64,000 nucleotides of DNA from Cyprinodon diabolis (GCA_030533445.1 CM060065.1:19810974-19874973); one strand, 5' to 3'. Positions 9,901 through 22,450 are shown, counted from the first letter of the stretch. Program-made: numbers and translations. The notes: generated by a model from the sequence alone, not told the origin.

Positions 9901-12789
9901 TTTGATGTGTTCGTCTGTACGGCACCAGGAGGAGACCAAGAAATCTGTGCTTGGAAAGAGGACACTAAAGTCTCTGGAGGTGAGCAATGTGTTACCTAAA
10001 AAGTAAAAAAAACAAAAAAAAAATCCCACAATGTTCAAAAGAAAAATGTGTCTACCTTATCTAAAGGTTCTCTGTCAGCATTTCTCCCTTTTGTTTTTTG
10101 AGGATCTGCATTTGTATGAATATCCAGGATGTTGCTTAACACAATAAATTGTATTGGTACGTCTGCTGCTTTTCACCATCACAATCACAGCTAAAATCAA
10201 GATGGGGGAAAAAAAAGAAAGAAAACGGCCTACACAGATGTTTCCTGTAGAGTTTAGCTCATGAGATTTTTGGGGTCATATGAACTCCTCAGCTATCTGA
10301 GAGGAGGCGTTCCTTCTTAGGGCCCTGGAGGGACGGTTAAGCCCAAAATGATCAATATCCCCTCTTACAGTGGGCTTTGAATTGGAACAAAGTGAGAAGG
10401 ACCAGATTCTCAGACACTTTAAGGCTCTAACAGAGAAAAACAAGACTAAACAAAGTCAACTTATGAATGCTTGTTGAACATGGGTCCAAAATGGAGCAGC
10501 ATCAGCACATTAGGACGTGTCTGTGCATTTGATGGAACCCCAGAGAAGGAGAGAAGACATCCGCTCCACAGGCAGCTAAATGGTGCCTTCATGCGGTATC
10601 GTAATTATGGTAAATACCAAAAGCTGGCATGTAAAGTTGCACATGAAAACCAACTCATGTCGTGATTTTTACTGGAAAGCTTGTGATACCTGAGGTAAAC
10701 TTTGACCTTTCAACATGGTGTAGACCATTTAAATGAATCTGGATGGGGAATACTGTATCATTAAGGGTGGATTATACTTCTGCAACTGCACACATCAAAT
10801 GTCCCTTACGTTCGGTCGCGAACCAGTTTTGCTGGTATGCTTCTGCACCGTCACTATTAAGTCCACTATATATTCCCTGCTCTATATAGTGATTGAGGGA
10901 TGTAGGGGTTAGGGCGGATGTTTGGACACAGTAAGCGTGTTTGAGCAATGAGAACAGCAACTTTTAAACAGAGCATGCATGAGGAGAAATCAGTCGTGCA
11001 TGCTCTTGCACATGTTTAATAGGCGTTCCCTCTCGGGAGCAGGTACAGGGTTGCGTGTGCAATTTGTTTTTAAGTGGAGAGGGCTGGGCTTATTAGAAAT
11101 TCCTGAAAATCCTCCTCTATACCTTTTTAATTGGCCTGATATTCAAAGTTTCCAAATAAGAGGCACTAATATGCAGGTGGAACACAACTGAGCTTTGTAT
11201 GGCTATTTTTTAAATAGGGGAGAGAAAAAAAAACTGTTAGGAAGAGATGTTGACCATGAAGGGGTTTCTCTTTACAGATATTCTATTTTTTTTATAAACT
11301 TTAATATTTAAGTCATTATTTTATTTGGTTTAATTGTTTACAGACTATCTGCCATCAGCTGTGTTAATTCACACCTATCTGTGTTGATATTTTTGATGTA
11401 TGTGCACAGGATATCTCTGTACCAATGCTTCCTTTGTGGCAACAATAGGTGCTAATATTTTCAAGTCCCTTTGCACCTCACTTTCAGAAGTACTGAAAAA
11501 AGATTCAAAAGCTGCATTTGAGTTGAGGACAATCGCTTTACATGCGATAAATGTTTACATATGCATATCCTCCAACCATTAATTTGCACAGTTTGTTCAT
11601 TAAAAACAGGTAATTTTTTTTTTACCTGTTAATAGTCATAATCTTCCTATTGATCTAACACATTTTTTAAAATCCTGATGTCTCTGTTTTCCAATCAGTT
11701 TCTGTGTTTTGATTGTGCAGGAAAACCTGAAGGCTGTTCTTAGCCTGCTGGAAAAGACAGAGGAACAGGCTGTGTCTTTACAGCAGAGCTGCTCAATGCT
11801 GCAGGATGAGTTGGAGGAAGAAGAGAAAGCTGCAGAGGTGCAAAACACAACAATAATAATGATTACAAATGACTGTGATAGCACTGATTGTTTAGATTAT
11901 TTTGTGGTTGACAAACTCTGCCTGTTCTCCGCTTTACTTCAACAGGAAACTTAACATTTTTCTTCTCTTGTTGATACCTGTTACTTTTAGTGGTACAATA
12001 GAAATCAATTCTTTTCTTTTTTCTTAAAAGATGGAATGAGTAACAGTTGTTCATGCAAAACCATGACTGTTTTGCACAAGGACAATAAGACATTTCAGTT
12101 CTGTTCAGGAAATATTTCGTAATGTGCCCGTTCTGCATGTTATTGTTACCCAAAAGCAGTTTGATTAATGAGTGCAGAATATTATTAGACTTGCTGAAAG
12201 TAGCAGCTTTAGGATAAGGGTCTATAGAAAACAATGTAAATAAATATTGCCTGTACTCATGCAGGTTTTACCAAAACGTGATCGAGGTGTTTTAAAGCTT
12301 CCACCTCTTCATCCCCAAAAAGAGGAAGCCATATTAGAGGTGAGTGTGGAAAAAAAAGGATGTGTTTTTGACCATATTGCAGAATATGTCTCTTTTCCCC
12401 TTCTACTTCACAAGTTTGCTTCTTTAATAAGTTAGACTGTCTGAATGTTCAGTTACTAAGAAATCTAACAGGAAACTGCTCTTTGTGGTGAAGCCCATTT
12501 TAGTTGTTGCACCATCCATTCAATTCTGACTGGATACAATAACTTCTGTAATACTTTTGTAAAAAAAATACTTCTTGCATCACAGTGAACCTCTTGTCTA
12601 TCTTAGTCACGTTTAAGAAAAATCATACCAAAGAGTGAATGTGAGCCCATTGCTCGGAAACTTGGTGACGTCCTGCAAAAACCAGAGCCCACCCAGGATG
12701 AGCAGCTTCTACTTGAACAGGCCCGGGAACATGCTGGTCACCTCTTCCCTTCACTGAACAGACGCGCATCTCATTTGGAAAGAGTATAA
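6941..12789 (+). CDS. cenpq: Centromere protein Q (eight exons)
   Basis: CENP-Q is a subunit of the CENP-O/P/Q/R/U module of the constitutive centromere-associated network at the inner kinetochore. Exons: 6941-7033, 7127-7187, 7267-7357, 9446-9514, 9850-9979, 11721-11837, 12265-12339 and 12607-12789. All are GT-AG and in phase, giving 272 residues against 268 in human. A basic, low-complexity N-terminus ([11 protein letters not shown]) precedes a predicted alpha-helical part. The helical part contains KKVPDSW, then [19 protein letters not shown] (human CENP-Q has a similar KEEIQYHLNFLKKRL block), [11 protein letters not shown], a coiled coil in exon 6 ending [11 protein letters not shown], and [13 protein letters not shown]. 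The donor after exon 6 is weak (GTGCAA). Assignment rests on the remembered family pattern and the matching length. Confidence 0.9.
7741..8170 (-). mobile_element. hAT transposase fragment in cenpq intron 3
   Basis: On the minus strand a short frame (8117 to 7935) reads [24 protein letters not shown], with the stretch up to SCVPS following. W-L-x-S and V-x-DNAAN-x-V are signatures of the hAT/ZBED transposase RNase-H fold. The frame breaks soon after, so it is a dead piece. The left edge contains a GGGTATTCGA-type AT-rich sequence common in fish hAT remnants. Boundaries are approximate. The rest of the 2.1-kb intron 3 shows only AT-rich unique sequence. Confidence 0.5.
10951..11131 (+). repeat. 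Unnamed dispersed repeat, copy A (cenpq intron 5)
   Basis: Shares an extended match with 49096-49279. Both contain ACAGCAACTTTTAAACA, GGAGAAAT, GCATGCTCT, GCGTTCCC or ACGTTCCC, GGGAGCAG and TACAGGGTTG, and both end at ACCTTTTTAA or ACCTTTAA. The preceding 170 bp (from about 10768, TTATACTTCTGC) look like the end of a DNA transposon. I do not recognise the family. The rest of the 1.7-kb intron 5 is unassigned. Confidence 0.65.
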
Positions 12790-13059
12790 ATGCCTTTTTC
12801 TTGAAGAATTTCTTCATTCGTTTTTTTTGATTGGTTGTTTTTGTGGTTTCTGAGTTCTGACTGTAACTTGCTTTTTCTTTCATATAAATTTGACATCTTA
12901 AAATGTTTTTAGTGTTGATCTTTGAAAACAATTCATATTTTTCTTTTGTCTGTCAAGCCTTATGCCACTAATATATGTCACTGTAGTATTATATCCCTAT
13001 TATTCTACAGTTGTGTAATTTCAGTTAAAGATTTGCTCTTTTTGAATTGTTAATTTGTG

Positions 13060-13065
13060 AATAAA
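13060..13065 (+). terminator. Poly(A) signal of cenpq
   Basis: AATAAA about 270 nt after the cenpq stop codon; no earlier canonical hexamer lies between them. Confidence 0.65.
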
Positions 13066-13885
13066 TACATATAAACAGTCAAACAAATGTCATTTGAAAA
13101 TGAGAAGTTTGTTTTTAAAAGTTTTGGTAATTTTAGCAACCAGTGGCTTCCTGAGTCTACTGTCAAGTAAAAAAAAAAGATTTAGTCCTTCTTCACAGCT
13201 CAGATTCACAAAACTTTAGAAGATAAATGTTGCCACTGTAGAATCTGTAGAATCTGAGCCACCCTTCTGGTAAAAGCTTACCTAGTGTCACACCTGAGGG
13301 CATTGAGTCATTGCCTTTACAGCAACCCCTCATCTTGTGTAAACCTCTGGCTTCATTGGAAAGCAACAGCTGATTTTGCAAATTTCCTTCTAAACCACAT
13401 TCTACTGAGCCTGGCTTGGTATTAGAGGGGATTTGCAGAAACTGGTTGGGGGTTGATGGAGAGTTAAATAAATTACTGGTCCAGGATTACCTTTTTATTT
13501 ATATTAAATCTAAATGTATTTATAAAGCAGTTATCATACAACTTGTGCAATAAAAAGTATTTCCAGAGTTAAAAACATTACCCCATTGCCAACCAACATA
13601 ATCATATATATTTAAATAAGTAAAGCATGCCTATTTGATGTTTATTTTGGGGAACAAAAGTGAGTTCTGAACACAGAAGCACTGGGCTATGCATATCAGC
13701 TTATAATAAAAAAACAAAAAAACAATGGAAATTGTACAAGTGCTACTAAATGATAAACTGAGAGTAGCAGGAGGAAATTGTGGTCATTATGTCCTCCGGC
13801 AGCTTGGCTTATAACAGCAGAGGTGGCTCAGGATAACCTTGGCCACTGTAACTATAAGCTTCACCGTAAAAGGAACCTTTTAAGT

Positions 13886-14078
13886 CAGGCATCCCCAAAG
13901 TGGGTCCATGAGGGCCGCTGTCCTTCAGGTTTTAGAGGGTTCCCTGCTCCAGCACAGCTGATTTACATTGATCAACAGTCTTTAGCTGAACTGCAATCAT
14001 CAGAATCAGCTGTGCTAAAGCAGAGAAACCTCTAAACCCTGCAGGAGGACCCTCAAGGACCAACTTTGGGGATGCCTG
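13886..14078. mobile_element. 193-bp hAT-type MITE
   Basis: Begins CAGGCATCCCCAAAG and ends with the reverse complement CTTTGGGGATGCCTG. It is flanked by a nearly perfect 8-bp target-site duplication, TTTTAAGT at 13878-13885 and TTTTAATT at 14079-14086. CAGG...CCTG ends with an 8-bp duplication are diagnostic of the hAT superfamily. The interior is itself partly palindromic and has no coding capacity. Confidence 0.85.
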
Positions 14079-14764
14079 TTTTAATTCTATTCTTTGAAGT
14101 AGATGGGATACAACTGGTAGTTTCACAGGAAAAAAACATCTGCCTCATATTCTTATTTCTTTTTTCAAATTATGCAAAAAAAAAAGACTTCCCAGAAAAC
14201 TTGAATAAAAATAGTTTGATATTGGGTCATTCCTGGTCAATGACAATCTTATGGCTCTGTTAATAATAAGCCTATTTAATGCCACGCCGAGCGAACAGCT
14301 GACTAGACAGTTTTGTTTCATATATTTTTGTAAACGTATTAATAAAAACTCAGTTTTATCCAAGCCAACTAAGAAGCTTACAGCTCTGAAGTGTTTCACT
14401 AGATTTAAAGATTATGAACTGAAACTTTTTTTTCCCAAGAAAGCATAAATTCAGAATATTACTTCCTTTACACACACCCATGGTGTAGTATCAGGTCCGT
14501 TTTTTGAAGGGCGACAGCATGCCAGCTTAGTAATGTGAATCTGGTCGGAATTTATGAAGTAATCTTATATCCTTGAGGTAAAATATTGAGAGTAAACTTG
14601 CCTCCATATTTTTTCTAGGTGTCACTAAACTACAGGCGAGATGTATCATGAATTAATATCTAACCATGACCCGCCTCCAGCATGTCTAAACACAGGCAGG
14701 AATGTTTTCTCTGATGAATTGGCACACCTCTAAGAGCTATTTTATTAGCTCAGCCTTAAAAAAT

Positions 14765-14769
<5 letters not shown>

Positions 14770-14803
<34 letters not shown>
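14770..14803. repeat. (TA)n microsatellite
   Basis: About 17 uninterrupted TA units. Confidence 0.95.
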
Positions 14804-14806
<3 letters not shown>

Positions 14807-15107
14807 GAGTAGTCCTTTAGGGCATTGGAGCTGCTACTGCAAATCTAGTTTTCATACTAACCTGGATTGAAAAACAGCCAAGAGGAGGCTTTTGAAAGAT
14901 CTTGAAAATCTAGAATTTGAACACAGGAAATAAAACCTGGTGTAGATTAAAACATCTTCCACAATGTTGTTAAAACTAGCTGTTAGTTATGTACTGAAAC
15001 ATGTGATGATGATAAATCATTTCCAATCTTATTTCACCTGTATTGTGATGCATATTATGTAAACAAATCTGTTTATGGGGAAATAAGTAAATAATACAGC
15101 TGTAATA

Positions 15108-15400
15108 ATTGCAATTCAGTTTATTCATATAGCCAATAACCAATTCACAACACATGCAATCTCAAAGCACTTTGCAGTCCACCAGATCATACAGTCAGAT
15201 TGATTCAAACCTTTCTGTCTAAGGAAATCCAGTTGATAACATTTACCCAATGACTCTTCAGTAATCCCTCACAATAGGCATGCTTGTAGTGACAGTGGAG
15301 AGGAAAACTCCCTTTTACCAGGAAGGAACCTCCAGCAGAACCAGGCTCAGAGTGAGCGGTCATCTGCTGAAGCCAACTTTGGACAGAAACAGACATAACC
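15108..15400 (+). repeat. Fish interspersed repeat (LINE/SINE 3' region type)
   Basis: Contains AATTCAGTTTATTCATATAG, CTCAAAGCACTTTGCAG, AAAACTCCCTTTTACCAGG and AACCTCCAGCAGAACCAGG, a string seen very often in percomorph genomes. A shorter relative starts at 39149. No coding part remains. Confidence 0.65.
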
Positions 15401-15588
15401 TGCATAAACTTTACTTATCCTACTCTAACTGAATTATACACAGCAGTAAGAGTTTGTCAGAACACATTTGTCAACTATACACTAACTAAAGTCTAGCTGT
15501 TCTGGTAGGAATGAACTAGTTCAATTCATGAAAAGGACTCAATTTCTTTCATCACACATTACAGTACAAGATGAAACAGATTGATGTT

Positions 15589-15714
15589 TTTTTTTTTTTT
15601 CCTACTTGCTTTGATTCTGTTTTATCTTCCTGTATTTTAATCATGTAAAGCACTTTGCATTGTCTTCGAACTGAATTGTGCTATACAAATAAATTTGCCT
15701 TGCCTTGCCTTGCC
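15589..15714 (+). mobile_element. LINE 3' tail, same family as 37191-37915
   Basis: Reads TCATGTAAAGCACTTTGCAT, then GAATTGTGCTATACAAATAA and ends in repeated TTGCC units. The same tail occurs in reverse complement at 37191-37270, directly after an RT C-terminal frame, so this is a 5'-truncated copy of that LINE. Confidence 0.75.
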
Positions 15715-17205
15715 TATAGCCTTGGTGGGATCACCTAATGGACGTCTGTGGAGAAGGGATGTCCTCACATGCTGATAAATTAGTAAAGCTATTGGAAAGC
15801 AGAGTGGGTAACTATTACTACTATCAAGATGTGGGATGCAGATAGACTGAATGGGGAAACTAAATAAAAATGTGCTCCAAGAAAGTATTAAAAGTTGTGC
15901 ATACTCATCCAACTGACTTCTAGCACCTGTTTTATATTTCTACTTTCAACAGATTAAATTTCTTCTCAGTTAAAATGCGTATAATACATATATGTAGAGC
16001 ATCTTTGAACAGGTGTTTCTTTCAGTCTGGCTTTATGGTAAAATCATTCACCACAATCAAATATTGATACAGTATGTAGGAAAATTACTAAAGATATATT
16101 AAGCAGCTGCAGAAAAAAAAGATAGTTTAAGGAAATGTTTTGGCAATATGGAGTTATGAAATGAATTGCTTAAACACCTTAACTTGTGCAAGGCTGCTAT
16201 ATTTTTACCCAGTGTTTACCCGTAATAAAATCCGCCACATGAATGCGAAGTTGGATTAGCTCGCCTTGCACTAAAGCAGAGGAAGAATGGATATCTGTTC
16301 ACATTAGGGTTTAAATGTGAGGGAAAAGTCCAGCTTTAATTGGTGAGCTTCAGAACAGCAACAAGAGAGGGTCTTTACTTTGCATTTACTATTTATTTTG
16401 AATTCTAAAATGCATCCAATATGATCCTTTGAAGCATAAAAACATTAATACATACAGCTGAAAAGACCTTAGCTGCTCCAGTGTAATACATTCATAAAGC
16501 ATATCTTGAACAATCACTACAACATTTGATCTTATTCACATTGTTTTTTGAAAATAAAAAAAAAGAAAACTCAACATCCAAACTGGGTATGGAGAGCAGA
16601 CTGAATAGATACACAGAACATACTTTTTTATTTAAAAGAAAGAATGAAAATTGTTCATCTTTCACACTTACATGAACTCCCTGCAAAAATGTCTGCTACA
16701 AAATAAGTTTGCAGTACAGTTAAAAAACACACAATATCACAGCACATTTTATACATTCCTAAAACACATTTCTCTTTCGCAAATACAGATTGAAAAATCA
16801 TTGACCTAAAGTGCATTACAGTAACTCATTCCTTTAATTTTAGTCATAATACTAATGTCGCTATGAAGAAGGAAAAGAGAGAACAAGAGATTATAGAAAT
16901 AAAGGAGGTCAAACATAGACAGTGAGTTCTATGGTTGACATACAAAAAAGAGTTCTTAGCTATGAAAGCCATGGGCTCCAATCCTGGTTTTCCCTTTTTT
17001 TTGCAGACTTCTTTCCAGGTATTCTACTTTTTTTACAGATCAAAACATAGGCCTCATTAACTATATGCTGGCCTTATTTGGGAGTTCTACATGTTACCTT
17101 GTGTTTTACTGAATAACTGTCTAGGGTTTAACCACCTTTTCTCTTGCTAGAGCTGGACACCACTCCCCATGTCTGTTCTGTTAAAGCACTTCTCGACATC
17201 TCAAG

Positions 17206-18495
17206 TTACATCTGGGAGTTCTTGATTGACTTTCTTCGTATGGACTCATAGGATTCATCGTTAAAGAGGCGATCTATTGTGGAGACAAGTGAGGCTTTGA
17301 TGGCACGGCTGAGGCCTTTGGCAGCAAACACATAAAGCACAGGATTAAGAGCGCTTTTGATATAAACTAGATATAGCGAGATGTATGATGCATAGCCTGC
17401 TGATTTGTATAAAGAAGACTTTTTGCCTGCCAGGGCAAGGATGAAGCGACAGACAAAGTAGGGGACCCAGCAGGTGAGAAAAAGAAGCATGGTGGCAAAG
17501 AGCACATGGTACATCCTGGCCATCTTGCGCGCCATTGATGGGGTATTGCCAGTTGGTGTTGATGGTAGGGCTTTATTGATGGTGAGAAAAACAGCCAAGT
17601 TACTACCTAGGAATACCATAAAGGGCAACAAGAAGCCAGCTATTGTTTCCGTCAGAAATAATGCTAGATTGAAATCCCTGCTCTCCCGGCACTGAAGGGT
17701 GCCATTAACATCCTTTAGTTCAGTAAAGTAGATGTAGGGAGCAGCAAAGATTAAGGCCACAAGCCATATGAGTCCACAGACCAGAGGAACCGCCCAGGAG
17801 GGCCGTTTTAGTCGAGCCCACACAGGCCTGAGCAGACACAAGCAACGCTCCATAGCCACAGCACAAAGCACGAAAGCTGAGCCATAGAGACCCAGACCTC
17901 TCATGAATACTATCAGGTGGCAGACGGCCTTTCCAAATGGCCAGCTGAAATTATTTAGTAGGTAGCCCACCATGAGAGGAGTCCGCAGGAGCAAGATGAG
18001 GTCAGCCAGGGCCAGGTTCAGGACGTAGACACGGAAACTGTTGGCAGCACGCGTTTCCTCAGTGCTGCCTCTGCGCACCAGATGACGGCGACCCCGTAGT
18101 CCAAGAGCCCAGACCACCAACCCATTCAGACACACGCCCACCTTTGGGAACCGAACAGACTTAGATTTAACAGTTCTATGCAACACAAGACAGCTGGAAT
18201 GCTCTTTGAGTTTCAACTAAATGGTTTTGATCATAAAGATAACAAATATAATCAGCAGATTAACACAAAGTTCCTAAACCAAAATGAAACAGAAAATCCA
18301 ATCTCAGGCATTTATACTCATGCAGCCTCTTATTCAAAACTATCACTGCATATTAAATAAAAGAATGTGTAAAGGTCGAGCATTTCCTACCAGGAAAATA
18401 AGCAGAGTGACAGCAATTTGGATTCCCCTGGAGGCCTCGGTCTGCCAGGAGCTGCTGGAATTTCCAACGGGCAGTGTCGTGTTCTCACCGGCCAT
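17206..18495 (-). CDS. Class A chemoattractant-type GPCR (BLT/PTGDR2-like), two exons
   Basis: Seven-transmembrane receptor, inferred to bind a lipid chemoattractant such as leukotriene B4 or prostaglandin D2. Exon 1 is 18495-18391 (35 codons), the intron 18390-18142 and exon 2 18141-17206; together they encode 346 residues. The chosen start gives an extracellular N-terminus with N-glycosylation sites NTT and NSS; an in-frame ATG 11 codons upstream is less likely. The splice joins LLIFL to VGVCLNGLVVW, restoring TM1 with its key Asn. TM2 has LNLALADL. TM3 is followed by AMERCLCLLRPVW, so the DRY motif is ERC. TM6 has CWVPY and TM7 has NPVLYVF. Next to TM7 are LSRAIKASLV and a Ser-rich tail. 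The TM2-TM3 block and GFLLPF in TM5 resemble BLT receptors, while RCLxxxRPVWA resembles PTGDR2. Human PTGDR2 and MRPL16 both map to 11q12, which mildly favours PTGDR2. A protein tree is needed to decide. Confidence 0.85.
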
Positions 18496-19118
18496 GGAGC
18501 TGCTGTGGAGGAGGAGAAACACACCCATCCCTTAGTGTTGCAAAGACACAGAAGGAGCAAGATTGCACATGTGTTGCCTGTTTAAAATGAAGAAAAGGGC
18601 AGACGACCACATACTTCCTTTTTTTTCTCCCCCCTTTCTGTTTTAAACAAGAACAAATGTTAAAAACTACATGAAAACAACCGTACCGCATCATCAATAT
18701 GTGACCCTTTAGGACTTTTTCTTTTCCCTACCTATAATGAGCCATTAATAAAAACATGTGCAAACAGTAGGTGTATCCACAATAGTGACAACTCAGAAAG
18801 GAATCTGTAATTAGTTCATTTAGGTAGCCTGAGGGTCCTGCAAGAACCAGCATCCAAGCCAGACCTGTGTGTGTAGCCGTATGCAACCATGCATATGCCA
18901 AAGTGCTGATTGTAGCTTTCATTACAAGCTCGTAAGGTTTTTCTATTTTTTTTTTTTTTTTAGAATCTAGAGTAGTGCCAATTAAAGATGATTCACAATA
19001 CGCTGATTAAAAGCTGTTAAAAATATTACAAGGTTAGTTACATACCTCTTCAATGTTCCTTGAGTGTGGAAGAAGGGGAGCAGCACCTAGGAGAGGGAGA
19101 TCCTGTTTGGTCTTTTAA

Positions 19119-19120
<2 letters not shown>

Positions 19121-19197
<77 letters not shown>
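19121..19197. repeat. (TC)n microsatellite
   Basis: About 38 uninterrupted TC units upstream of the minus-strand GPCR. It creates long RE or SL open frames on both strands that are not genes. Confidence 0.98.
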
Positions 19198-19198
<1 letters not shown>

Positions 19199-19940
19199 TC
19201 CTGTGTGTTATTGCAACATTGAGTTTTTCTCCCAATCATATCTGCAGATCTGGCAAACAGCTTTGACATTTTAACTATAGAATATACGCTCTCTCAGTTT
19301 AGACAACTTTATTGGATGTTTTTTTAGCATACCTTTGGGCATGCAATTGTTAAATGGACATTGCAGGGCTCAGTTATCCTAAATTAAAAGGAGAAAAGTT
19401 TATTTTTCAGGGTTTCTGGCAGCATATATATGTTTAAATAGGAAATTAAGTGGTTCCTTAAAAAGGGGAAGATAACCTTCATGTTTTCTTTCACTTTCAT
19501 CGTATATAGTTTACTTTCAAGAGGTCTTACTGTAATTAGGTTTTTGTTGATAATTTTTTCATAGTTCTAAAGAAAACCTGGGAGTGGAAGATTTAATTAT
19601 TACAGTTTAAAGTCCCATATTAGCCACAAGTCATTTTTATATGACAATGTTTTGTTTTTGTTCTTGGTTTTGTTGTTGTTGTTGTTTATTTTTTCTGTCT
19701 TACAAATGCCAGCTGTCTTCGTGATCTTTACTGATTTTTGATGTTGATAAATTTAACATAATTTCCTTCTGCGGTACATGAGTGTGCATACAGTGCATTG
19801 ATCTGCATGCCCGGGTGGTTAAAGGGTGCACTGGCCTCCTGGTGGCATGAAGTGAAGTTCTTCCTGATTTCAGTCTCTATGTTATTGTGATTTTATGTAT
19901 ACACATGTTGATTTTATGTATACATATGCATATTTTTATC

Positions 19941-20075
19941 CTGTGTGGGCAGTGCTTTTATTTTATTTTATTTACTTTTATTTATTTTATCTTTTTCGTG
20001 CAGCACTTTGGAAACCTTGTGTTTATTGAAATCGTGCTATATAAATAAAGTGGATTGGATTGGATTTATTTATTT
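19941..20075 (+). repeat. Retroelement 3' tail with GGATT end
   Basis: CAGCACTTTGGAAACCTTGT is followed by ATCGTGCTATATAAATAAAG and TGGATTGGATTGGATT. A polymerase-slippage tail of this kind is typical of 5'-truncated fish LINEs or their SINE partners. Confidence 0.6.
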
Positions 20076-20449
20076 ATTTACGATTAATCCAGTTTTTTTT
20101 TTACGTGTACACAGCGCAAAAGAGGTGATCCATCCCACTCAAGCTCACTCACTCAAACTTTTGAATACAGCATTAAGTCTTTTACATTTTCTTTTCGAAG
20201 AAACAATAACTAGAAAATATAAATAAATAACAAAAATAAAATAAAATAAAACAAAAAGAAAACACCAAGTAAAACTAAAGGCTAAAAAAGCAACATAAGT
20301 TAGAGAAAAAACTAAGAGATGAGGTTTGATTACATGGTTGCAAAAAAGTCTACAGAAGGTTGCCATTTATTAAAGAACATGTTCACATTTCCCTTTTCTG
20401 AATAATGATTTAAAAAGGACATTATCTCTTACCCATACTGTTATTCTAA

Positions 20450-20740
20450 ACTTAGACTTAGATACACTGTATTGTCAATTTGTCTACACAGTGACTTTTT
20501 TTAGCAGCAGCTTAGCAGTGAAAAAGAACAATAAAGTGCTGCAGTGATCAACATTTAAACTGTGGAAGAGACATGGTGCAAAAAGGCATTGATGTGGAAG
20601 GTTCAGAGCTGTGCAAAAATAATTAGATATGGTGCAAAAATGTAGTAAAGAATATTTGAGTTGCGTTCTAGTTTGAACATTCACCATGTAGTGCAAGTAT
20701 GATCAAATCAGTGTGATGCAGAGTCTAGATTTGTGACTTG
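20450..20740. repeat. LINE-like repeat, relative of 46979-47230
   Basis: Starts with AACTTAGACTTAGA and contains GTCTACACAGTGAC and GTGTGATGCAGAGTCT. The second copy at 47 kb starts with CTTAGACTTAGACAACTTTT and also has GTGTGATGCAGAGTCT in the same order. No coding sequence is left. Confidence 0.6.
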
Positions 20741-21232
20741 ATTTAGAGTCATTTCCAGTTAGCAATTACAGACATAATTCTTTGCTAGAATGAGGGCTAA
20801 AGATACAAATATGTGGTGATGTGAATAGTTTTTAAAGAACCTTTATGTGTGCGTAATTTCTCCAGAAATCTTACAAAGCTGGACATGGAAAAAAAAAAAA
20901 CATATGCGCAAGATTTCAGGGTGAAGCTCCACATCTGTCATAAACTGCCTCTGTATCTAGGAAAATCTTTGCTCGCTTCGTTTTTTGTGTAATTACACCT
21001 GCCTCCAACTTTAAGCTGTATCGATCAAGCGAGCACATATAAAAATTCTGTGATTTACAGCAGATTTCTAACGATGTTGAGGGACTAGCAGTTAAAAAAA
21101 AAAAAACGTTTTGTTAGAAATACAGGCACATTTTTAAAATAAAATAAGAATTTTGGTGAGATGTTTATGTATTTACTGTATTTATTCTTCATTTATTTAT
21201 TTGTTTCTTCTTCTTAAGATACAAATAAAATG

Positions 21233-21233
<1 letters not shown>

Positions 21234-21312
<79 letters not shown>

Positions 21313-21342
21313 ACTAAAATATATATGTATATTTACACACAC

Positions 21343-21417
<75 letters not shown>
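21234..21417. repeat. Compound (AT)n microsatellite
   Basis: Two long AT runs (about 21234-21310 and 21347-21417) are separated by some 36 bp that includes ACACACACATAT-like units. Each run is self-complementary, so the locus can form cruciforms. The YIYIYI frames on both strands are artefacts. Confidence 0.97.
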
Positions 21418-21422
<5 letters not shown>

Positions 21423-22294
21423 TCATTTTTTTCTGAACCCTTGGTAGTTATGAAATAATACTTTTTACATTTGCTTTTTGCAGAATTTAGCTTCATTTTC
21501 TGATTTTAGAAGTAGAAACGTGACAACTTTAAAGTTACATACTTTTACAGCATGTTTTATGTAAAAAAACGTATATGTTTTCTGAAGGCTCAGATATGAT
21601 GCAGAGCCACACCCTCTTTAATAGCAAGTGGATGCAGTAGTCCATTTCTATCACTAGATGGCGATATTGAGCATCAAGAAAACTGAACCAAATTTTAATA
21701 ATTAGTATTATCTTCTTTGAAATCACAATAAAGCCATGTCTCAAATCATTTACCCTTCATAGAAGTTTTTTTTTTTGTTGCTAAAATTCCCTTTTTTGTC
21801 GATTCAGAATTGGGAAACAAAAATAAAGCTTAAAAAAAATAATATTTGTATTTCCAGACTTTATTCCCTATTGCATTACTATCCCATCTGTCCGTCCCTT
21901 TGGTTCCGTCCGTCCAGTGAAATGATTAGCTGGAGTATAAAATAAGATCATGAAAAAAATTATTTGAATTCTATTGCATGTTTTAAAGACTATACTGCAA
22001 ATGTTAGATATTGACAAATTAGTACTATATAAAGATACATTTTAATATGGTGATACATGTTTTCATCAAAAACCAATTTGAATTCTTGATGACTCATGAT
22101 CCTACAATGCACTGCCAAAATCAGATAAAAACATTTAACTCAACAAAATGTAAAACTGTAATTTGTAATTTCACATAAAAAAGGGCTACAAAACTTTTAT
22201 TGTCCTCTCAGAAATTAGTCCAGATAAGTCTCATGAAATCAAAGTTAGATTTAAAAATCTTGGTTAAAATAATGCCGGCTCTAGATTCAAAGAA

Positions 22295-22450
22295 TTAATC
22301 AGAATCAGAATCAGAAATACTTTAATAATCCCAGAGGGAAATTACTTTTGTTACACGCACCAGTTACAGTTTTATATATATATATACACACATCCAACAA
22401 CACAAGATAATAAAGATAAAAATAAAAATAAAAAAGAGATAAAATAAATA
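22295..22450 (-). repeat. LINE tail (AATCAGAATCAGAA type)
   Basis: AATCAGAATCAGAATCAGAA is followed by TACTTTAATAATCCCAGAGG and GAAATTACTTTTGTTACACG. This head-to-tail string is a well-known 3' end of RTE-like LINEs in fishes, here in reverse orientation. No coding sequence is left. Confidence 0.6.

Larger units (their letters stand above)
12790..17205. other. cenpq to GPCR intergenic region
   Basis: Starts with the cenpq 3' UTR. Downstream are a small hAT-type MITE (13886-14078), a TA microsatellite, two fish LINE/SINE-like repeats (15.1-15.7 kb), and from about 16.4 kb sequence that is probably the 3' UTR or downstream flank of the minus-strand GPCR. No other gene was found on either strand. 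Confidence 0.55.

Noticed and set aside
19050..19269. RE-repeat and SL-repeat proteins
   Set aside because: Translation of a pure TC microsatellite; the same applies to the AT (21.2-21.5 kb), GGAT (30.3 kb) and AAAG (51.3 kb) tracts.
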